Of a DNA stretch of 64,000 nucleotides, positions 59,127 through 64,000 are shown piece by piece; positions within the stretch are counted from its first letter, which is position 1; the number at the start of each line of letters is the position of its first letter. The position numbers and the translations under genes were made by a program. A model generated the notes under the pieces. That model had not been told where the DNA came from. It did no database searches and worked only from the letters and a program-made list of their open reading frames with translations. The DNA is from CAVXXD01 sp963765625 (GTDB lineage: Bacteria; Actinomycetota; Geothermincolia; Geothermincolales; Geothermincolaceae). Location: the NCBI GenBank assembly GCA_963765625.1, contig CAVXXD010000018.1, positions 62,001-126,000 of the forward strand, written 5' to 3'.

Positions 59127-59954
59127 ATGGATCCTTTATTTGCTCGCGGAAGAACATGCCTGAACAAAGGGGCGGCGGTGGCGGTCACTCTGCCGCTGTT
59201 TCTCCTGCTCCTGGCCATGGCCGGCTGCGGCGGCATGAGCACGGACGAGTACCAGAGCTCCATCTGGGAGATCCACCAGGAAGCCGGTGAAGAGCTGACG
59301 GTTCTCTTCCAGGATTTTACCGAGAACATCGAGGCCGGTGACGTTAAGAGCAACGCCCTCGAGAGTCTTGAACTCGCCCAGGAGATGAGGCTGATCTTTG
59401 ATAAGGCCCTGGGGAAGCTGAATGCCATCAAGGCGCCGAAGGAACTGGCTTATCTCCACGAAGAGCTACTGGAGTACTACCAGGAAGGCGTCTCCCTCAG
59501 CGAGGACCTCGAGGATGCCTACGACCACCTCTACGAGATGTCCGGAATCCTCGAGGAGTTCTTGAGCCAGGGAGTGACTGTCCTCAATCTCGATTTGGCC
59601 AACGCGGCCGCGAGCGAGATCGTCTCGGCCATAGATCAAGACATCGCAAGTCTGACGAAGCTGTCGAGAGAGATCTCGTCCGCTCCCTCCGGCGGGAGCC
59701 TGATGGAGGGGTTCGACAACTACCTGGCGGACTTCTTTAGCCAGCTGGCCGGGACTATGGCCAAGTATAAGGATGCAATCAGGTCAAACCAACCTGGCGC
59801 CAGGAGTAGCCTGGAGGAGGAGATGGCCGTGCTCCTCCAGGGTTTTGACCAGCAGATGGGAGAGGGCCTTCCCGGGCTGGGGGAACTGCTCAAGCAACGG
59901 GACGAGCTGGGGATCAGAGGCTACGAACTCAACGACGAGATCAACGCACTCTAG
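59127..59954 (+). CDS. Putative helical lipoprotein
   Basis: This protein of about 275 residues has a lipoprotein signal: MDPLFARGRTCLNKGAAV, a hydrophobic core and the lipobox AMAGC. The mature part is almost all helical, with many Glu/Asp/Leu and no cysteines, like a coiled-coil surface lipoprotein. I recognise no family. ATG 59127 follows TAAAAT (59113-59118) by 8 bases, so the mRNA is nearly leaderless; an earlier ATG in the frame (59076) would extend past the signal peptide. It precedes the CoA-ligase alpha gene by 7 bases. Confidence 0.65.
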   Translation: MDPLFARGRTCLNKGAAVAVTLPLFLLLLAMAGCGGMSTDEYQSSIWEIHQEAGEELTVLFQDFTENIEAGDVKSNALESLELAQEMRLIFDKALGKLNAIKAPKELAYLHEELLEYYQEGVSLSEDLEDAYDHLYEMSGILEEFLSQGVTVLNLDLANAAASEIVSAIDQDIASLTKLSREISSAPSGGSLMEGFDNYLADFFSQLAGTMAKYKDAIRSNQPGARSSLEEEMAVLLQGFDQQMGEGLPGLGELLKQRDELGIRGYELNDEINAL

Positions 59955-59961
59955 GAAGGTA

Positions 59962-61455
59962 ATGGACATGCCGGTTCCTGACGCCGTCGCCGCCATCGAG
60001 GCCCTCTTCAATCCCACGAGCATAACCATCCTCGGCGCTTCCGAATCCTATGCCAAGTGGGGAAACATCATCCCCGGCAACATCCTCGCGGGCGGGTACC
60101 AGGGACGGCTCAACCTGGTGAACCCCCGGGGCGGTTCGGTCCACGGTATTCCCGTCTACCGGAGCGTAGAAGAGATACCGGAAAAGCTCGACCTGGTGAT
60201 GATGGCCATCCCGGCTGAAGCGGCGGAGGGGATGCTGCCGGCCTGCGGGCGGGCGGGCGCCAAGGTCGCCATCGTCATATCGGGGGGCTTCAGCGAATCA
60301 AGCACCGAAGGCAGGGAGCTGGAAAAGAAGATGATCGCCAGCGCCCACGCTTCCGGCATGCGCATCGTTGGCCCCAACACCATGGGTATTTACACCGCGC
60401 CGCAGCGGTTAACCGCCTTGATGCCCGCGGTCCGCCCCCTCCCCGGCGGTATCGCCTTCGCGGCCCAGAGCGGCAACCTCGGCACCCAGATGCTGGGATT
60501 CGGGGCTTACCGGGGCGTCGGCTTTTCCCGCTTCGTCTGCATCGGCAACGAGAGCGACCTGGACTTCGTGGACTACCTCGAGTATTTCGACCGGGACGAG
60601 GCCACCAGCGCCATCCTGCTCTACGTCGAAGGCTTCAAGAATCCCCGCCGCTTTTTCAATTCGGCCCGCGAGATCAGTACCCGCAAGCCTATCGTCATCT
60701 ACAAGGCGGGCGGAACCCGTGCCGGGGGCACCGCCGCGGCTTCCCACAGCGCCGCCATGGCCGGCAGCCAGGAAGTCTACCAGGGCATGATCAACCAGCT
60801 GGGACTGGCCCACGCTGAGGGCACCGAGGAGATGCTGGACATCTCCGACGCTCTGGTGAAGATGCCCCTGCCGCGCGGCGGCCGCGTGGCCATCCTGACC
60901 TGGGGAGGGGGATGGGGCGTGGTCACGGCTGACCTCTGCGAAAGGGCAGGGTTGTCGGTGGTCCCTCTTCCGGAAGAGATAAAGAAGAGCTTCGACGGGT
61001 TTCTCCCTTCTTACTGGAGCAAGGGAAACCCGGTGGACCTGGTGGGGGTGTTCGATATCGACTCCCACGTGGAATGCCTGAAGCAGCTGGCGGCCAGCGA
61101 CGCTTACGATGCGGTCATCTCCCTGGGCACCATCAACGCTAACGTCTCCTTCCAGGAGATGATGGGGAGGGACTGGAGCGGATACGACGAAGCCGCCAAG
61201 GAGGCCGGGCTGCGGCTTATGCAGGCGATGACCGAGAAGTTCATGGCCACCCTGGTCGGCCTGATCGAGAAGTACGGCAAGCCCATACTTACGGTGGGTA
61301 TGCCCCAGAAGGAAGAAGACATGAGCAACCTGCCCGCGGGGCGCGAGAAGATATGCGTATACTCCACGCCCGAGCAGGCGGTGCGGGTGATGAGCGCCCT
61401 GGTCCGGCGTGCCGCCTGGCTGCGCGGGCTGGAGCGCGGCGGAAAGGTGTCCTGA
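59962..61455 (+). CDS. Acyl/acetate-CoA ligase (ADP-forming) alpha subunit-like
   Basis: This 497-residue protein has an N-terminal CoA-binding Rossmann domain (ITILGASESYAKWGN; LNLVNPRGGSVHGIPVY) and succinyl-CoA-synthetase-like domains. The phosphohistidine motif is ASHSAAMAGS (H262). ADP-forming acetyl-CoA synthetases use such a histidine to pass phosphate between acyl-CoA and a beta subunit with an ATP-grasp fold. No ATP-grasp beta subunit or fused domain is seen, so the active partner must lie elsewhere or this is a homolog with another role. ATG 59962 has AGGAAGG close upstream. Confidence 0.85.
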   Translation: MDMPVPDAVAAIEALFNPTSITILGASESYAKWGNIIPGNILAGGYQGRLNLVNPRGGSVHGIPVYRSVEEIPEKLDLVMMAIPAEAAEGMLPACGRAGAKVAIVISGGFSESSTEGRELEKKMIASAHASGMRIVGPNTMGIYTAPQRLTALMPAVRPLPGGIAFAAQSGNLGTQMLGFGAYRGVGFSRFVCIGNESDLDFVDYLEYFDRDEATSAILLYVEGFKNPRRFFNSAREISTRKPIVIYKAGGTRAGGTAAASHSAAMAGSQEVYQGMINQLGLAHAEGTEEMLDISDALVKMPLPRGGRVAILTWGGGWGVVTADLCERAGLSVVPLPEEIKKSFDGFLPSYWSKGNPVDLVGVFDIDSHVECLKQLAASDAYDAVISLGTINANVSFQEMMGRDWSGYDEAAKEAGLRLMQAMTEKFMATLVGLIEKYGKPILTVGMPQKEEDMSNLPAGREKICVYSTPEQAVRVMSALVRRAAWLRGLERGGKVS

Positions 61456-61456
61456 A

Positions 61457-62269
61457 GTGCTCTGGTACCAGGCAATCATCCTCGGGGCCGTCCAGGGGCT
61501 CACCGAGTTCTGGCCGGTCTCCTCGACTGCTCACGTAGCCCTGGTCATCTGGCTCACCGGCTGGGGTGACCCCTCGCTCTCCTTCACCGTGGCGCTGCAC
61601 GGCGGCACCCTGCTGGCGGTCATAGTCTTCTTCAGATCGACTATTGGGAGACTGTTGAAGGCGGCATACGATATCGTCAGGGAGCGCGAGGTGGGCCAGG
61701 AGCGCGACCGCAGGCTGGTGGCCTACCTCGCCGTCGCCTTCGTCCCCGCCGCCCTGGTGGGCGTGGTGGCCAGCGATTCCGCGGACATGATGGACTCCAT
61801 GCCGCTGCTGATGATAACGGTGCTGCTGCTCTTCTCCTTCTTCATGGCCTGGGTCGACAACTCCCGGAGCCACCTGCGTAGCCTGGATTCGCTCGGTTAC
61901 CGGGGAAGCCTGGTGACCGGCATCTTCCAGGTTCTGGCCATGGTCCCCGGCGTGTCGCGTTCGGGTGCCACCATCTCCGCCGGGTTGTTGCAGGGGCTGA
62001 AGCGGGAAGACGCCGTGGAGTTCTCCTTCCTCCTGTCTATCCCCACCATCGGCGCGGCCTTCGTCTACTCACTCTTCAAGATGCTCAAGAACGGAACGGC
62101 GGGGCAGCCGTTCTCCTCCATGCTGCTGGGTGCCGCCGCCGCCGCGGTCACCGGCCTTTTCGCCATCGCCTTCCTGATGAAGTGGGTGAGGGACAGGGAC
62201 TTCAAACCCTTTATTATCTACCGTATAGCCCTGTCCCTGGTGCTGCTGGTGGTATACATCCTCACTTGA
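61457..62269 (+). CDS. uppP: Undecaprenyl-diphosphatase UppP/BacA-type
   Basis: This 270-residue membrane phosphatase recycles undecaprenyl pyrophosphate for cell-wall synthesis. The first motif reads GLTEFWPVSSTAHVALV instead of the usual GLTEFLPISSSGHL, so the loop carries T-A-H in place of S-G-H; the second motif MVPGVSRSGATISAG is standard. The start is GTG 61457, which follows the CoA-ligase stop by one base. Its last 8 bases overlap the end of the convergent CrtI-like gene. The altered first motif may change substrate preference slightly. Confidence 0.93.
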   Translation: MLWYQAIILGAVQGLTEFWPVSSTAHVALVIWLTGWGDPSLSFTVALHGGTLLAVIVFFRSTIGRLLKAAYDIVREREVGQERDRRLVAYLAVAFVPAALVGVVASDSADMMDSMPLLMITVLLLFSFFMAWVDNSRSHLRSLDSLGYRGSLVTGIFQVLAMVPGVSRSGATISAGLLQGLKREDAVEFSFLLSIPTIGAAFVYSLFKMLKNGTAGQPFSSMLLGAAAAAVTGLFAIAFLMKWVRDRDFKPFIIYRIALSLVLLVVYILT

Positions 62270-63650
62270 GCTCGCGCCAGAGGTTGAGGGCGCTGTCCGC
62301 GGCCATCTCGGTCCCTACGCCGCGCCCGCCGACGTCCGCTCCCACCAGGTAGAAATTCTCGATGGGGGTCTGGTTGGCGAAACGGTTCTCGCCTACCTGA
62401 AAACGATTCTGGGCTGCCCCGATCACCTCGGCGGTCCTGCGGCCGGAGATGTTGGCACAGTACCGGGTGTTGGTGCGCAACTTCCAGACCACGTGCTTCT
62501 CGATATCAGGGTAGAGATACTGCATGGTGTTCTCGATCTTGTCGAGCACCTCCTCGCAGGCGGCGTCGGCTTGCTCGGGGTCGTCCAGGCTGGGCGACGT
62601 CGGCGCGCCGGCCAGTACCAGCTGGCAGCCGGGAGGCGCCAGGGAGGGGTCGGCAGCCGAGGGAACCGGAAAGAACATGCCCACCTGCCGGTCGAGAAAT
62701 TCCGGCAGGGGGAAGTAGTAGTTGAGGTGGGTCTTGACCACTTCGGCGTCGAGGGCGTATTTCACGCTGATGGCGGCCAGTGAGAGGCGCAGGTTGTCCG
62801 TCTTCTCCAGGTAGCCCGCGGGGAAGTTGTGGCGCCCGGCCATCTCCACCGACTCCTTGACGCCGTTGTTGCTGATGACGATATCCGCGCCGATGATCTC
62901 GCCGGATTCGGTCTCCACGCCCGTGGTCTTGCCGTTCTCCACTACCACGCGCGCCACCGGCGTGTTGTAGCGGACCTCGCCGCCTATCCTCTCCAGGGCG
63001 TCCAGGAAGTCTCTGGCCATGGCGCCCATCCCGCCGAGGGGATAGCAGAGGTTCTTCTCACGGATCTGCTCGGAGTAGCAGAGGATGAACTCCCCGGTGG
63101 AAGCCTGCCGGGGGGCGATCACCAGGTACATGCCGATGAACCCCGATATCAGCACGAAGAACTGGGGGTCCATGGTGAACTGCGTGAGGTAGTCGGACAG
63201 GGGATAGGAGTCGAGCTCCTTTATCTCCTCCGCGGTGCGGGGTTTCATGATGTCGGTGAAGAAGGCCTTCGCTCCCTCGCGGTTCTCCGGCAGCACGCCC
63301 AGTTCGTCGAAGGCCCGCTCCAGCATCGCCTCGTCGTCCATGTCCTGTGTGAGGCAGGCGCGCTTTCCGCCCACGTCCACGTAGATGGCCGGCTCCAGCA
63401 CCTTGAAATGAAGACCCCCTCCCACCTCGCGGCTTATCTCGCCCAGGGGGCCTTTCTCGCCCCGGGCCACCCAGTGCACGCCGGTGTCGTAGCGGAAACC
63501 TTCGCGCTCGAAGCTGGCGGCTTTGCCGCCGGAGAAATTGTTGCGCTCCAGGACCAGCACCCTGGCCCCTTCTTTCGCCAGCAGCGCGGCGACCCCCGCC
63601 CCGCCGATGCCCGTACCGATCACGATGACGCGCTTGTCTTTAAGATCCAT
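62262..63650 (-). CDS. CrtI/phytoene-desaturase-type FAD oxidoreductase (copy 1)
   Basis: This 462-residue flavoprotein belongs to the CrtI/CrtD/CrtO/amine-oxidase-like group. It has the N-terminal ADP-binding fold (VIVIGTGIGGAGVAALLA, VLERNNFSGGKAAS) and the C-terminal motif ENFYLVGADVGGRGVGTEMA, ending NLWRELK. Family members desaturate or isomerise carotenoids, or act on prenyl quinones and retinoid-like compounds. A second, partial copy with a near-identical C terminus lies next to it (63742 onward), so this is a tandem duplication. The reductase of the geranylgeranyl type at 9099 may feed the same isoprenoid theme. Confidence 0.88.
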   Translation of the reverse strand: MDLKDKRVIVIGTGIGGAGVAALLAKEGARVLVLERNNFSGGKAASFEREGFRYDTGVHWVARGEKGPLGEISREVGGGLHFKVLEPAIYVDVGGKRACLTQDMDDEAMLERAFDELGVLPENREGAKAFFTDIMKPRTAEEIKELDSYPLSDYLTQFTMDPQFFVLISGFIGMYLVIAPRQASTGEFILCYSEQIREKNLCYPLGGMGAMARDFLDALERIGGEVRYNTPVARVVVENGKTTGVETESGEIIGADIVISNNGVKESVEMAGRHNFPAGYLEKTDNLRLSLAAISVKYALDAEVVKTHLNYYFPLPEFLDRQVGMFFPVPSAADPSLAPPGCQLVLAGAPTSPSLDDPEQADAACEEVLDKIENTMQYLYPDIEKHVVWKLRTNTRYCANISGRRTAEVIGAAQNRFQVGENRFANQTPIENFYLVGADVGGRGVGTEMAADSALNLWRELK

Positions 63651-63683
63651 ATGCTGTGTGCCCCCCTTGAACCCTTAAAGAAC

Positions 63684-63710
63684 AGAGGCCCGGCATGCCG
63701 CCGGGCCTCT
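63684..63710 (-). terminator. Terminator between the two CrtI-like genes
   Basis: AGAGGCCCGGC (63684-63694) pairs with GCCGGGCCTCT (63700-63710) through 11 bp with a 5-base loop. On the minus strand it is followed by GTTCTTTAA, a short T-rich tract, so it can end the upstream CrtI-like transcript before the next copy begins. Confidence 0.65.
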
Positions 63711-63741
63711 CTAATGTTTCAACTATCCGGCCGGACCGTTG

Positions 63742-64000
63742 TCAGGCCTTGAGCTCGCGCCAGAGGATGAGGGCGCTGTCCGCGGCCATCTCGGTGCCCA
63801 CGCCACGCCCGCCGACGTCGGAACCTACCAGGTAGAAGTTCTCCAGCGGGGTCTTGTTTTTAGGCCGGTTCTTGCCCACCTGGAAGCGGTTCTGGGCCAG
63901 GCCGATCACTTCGCCGGTCTTGCGGCCGGAGATGTTGGCGTTGTACTGGGTGTTGGTGCGCAGCTTCCAGACCACGTGCTTCTCGATGTCCGGGTAGAGC
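63742..64000 (-). CDS. CrtI/phytoene-desaturase-type FAD oxidoreductase (copy 2, C-terminal part)
   Basis: Only the last ~85 residues are inside the window; the gene continues past 64000. The end ENFYLVGSDVGGRGVGTEMA and the last residues LWRELKA are almost the same as in copy 1, with differences such as S for A and K for R in the linker (FQVGKNRPKNKTPLENF). It is the upstream member of a tandem pair of CrtI-like genes on the minus strand. Confidence 0.88.
   Translation of the reverse strand, partial: LYPDIEKHVVWKLRTNTQYNANISGRKTGEVIGLAQNRFQVGKNRPKNKTPLENFYLVGSDVGGRGVGTEMAADSALILWRELKA

Overview
The window is about 63-65% GC and densely coded on both strands. Gene content and order point to a deep-branching, high-GC Actinomycetota. 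A DUF6049-like exported protein lies directly upstream of murJ, as in mycobacteria. The block recG-rsmD-coaD-SepIVA-like-(symporter)-DUF177-rpmF-plsX-rnc follows the actinobacterial order. A pafB-pafC pair of WYL regulators is present. The TWYLAEG-type beta repeats resemble, from memory, proteins of Geothermincolia-like lineages. The exact taxon is inference. Many genes have a TANNNT -10 box 5-8 bases before the start codon, which suggests leaderless mRNAs, again common in Actinomycetota.

Layout. 1-5.2 kb (minus): murJ, its exported partner, a GNAT acetyltransferase, a TauE-type exporter, a YbaK-type tRNA-editing protein and a KGG stress protein. 5.2-5.8 kb: an AT-richer, mostly unexplained stretch ending in a strong terminator. 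5.8-12.3 kb (plus): a zinc-ribbon membrane protein, a small exporter, an LCP cell-wall ligase, a PHP phosphoesterase, a candidate small RNA, a geranylgeranyl-reductase-like flavoprotein, a broken B12-radical SAM gene, MazG and tRNA-Leu(CAG). 12.4-16.7 kb: a membrane protein, a NarL-type two-component pair and dUTPase. 16.7-24.2 kb: metallopeptidase, phosphoesterase, an amidase with four near-identical 102-residue repeats, a lysine-rich small protein, PilT, an HDAC-family deacetylase and an NlpC/P60 hydrolase. 24.3-31.2 kb: a GAF-PP2C-kinase fusion with its STAS partner, an orphan AAA/VWA chelatase-like protein, and a histidine kinase with a CheY-like regulator. 31.2-38.7 kb: PHP phosphatase and PfkB kinase, FmdB protein, MTA phosphorylase, site-2 protease, ThiF-like enzyme, CpaB-like protein and a diguanylate cyclase. 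38.7-49.7 kb: DUF1858, Asp23, FakA-like kinase, recG, rsmD, coaD, SepIVA-like, symporter, DUF177, rpmF, plsX and an rnc-degV fused frame. 49.8-64 kb: a broken glycosidase-like gene, CAP lipoprotein, ketopantoate reductase, ferredoxin, a broken membrane gene, a GDT1-type transporter, pafBC, a lipoprotein, a CoA-ligase alpha subunit, uppP and two tandem CrtI-like flavoproteins.

How the genes fit together. Cell-envelope synthesis recurs (murJ, LCP ligase, amidase, NlpC/P60, uppP). So does acyl-chain handling (FakA, DegV/FakB, PlsX, CoaD, ketopantoate reductase) and phospho-signalling (two kinase/regulator pairs, one partner-switching module, one GGDEF protein).

Two cautions. At least eight disruptions in six genes can each be repaired by removing exactly one base, so indel errors in the assembly are likely. 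coaD has no usable ATG/GTG/TTG and appears to start at ATA behind a perfect Shine-Dalgarno sequence. Two inverted-repeat elements sharing a TGGGGTCAG terminus and two copies of a second palindromic family sit at gene ends. No CRISPR array, transposase or phage gene was seen.
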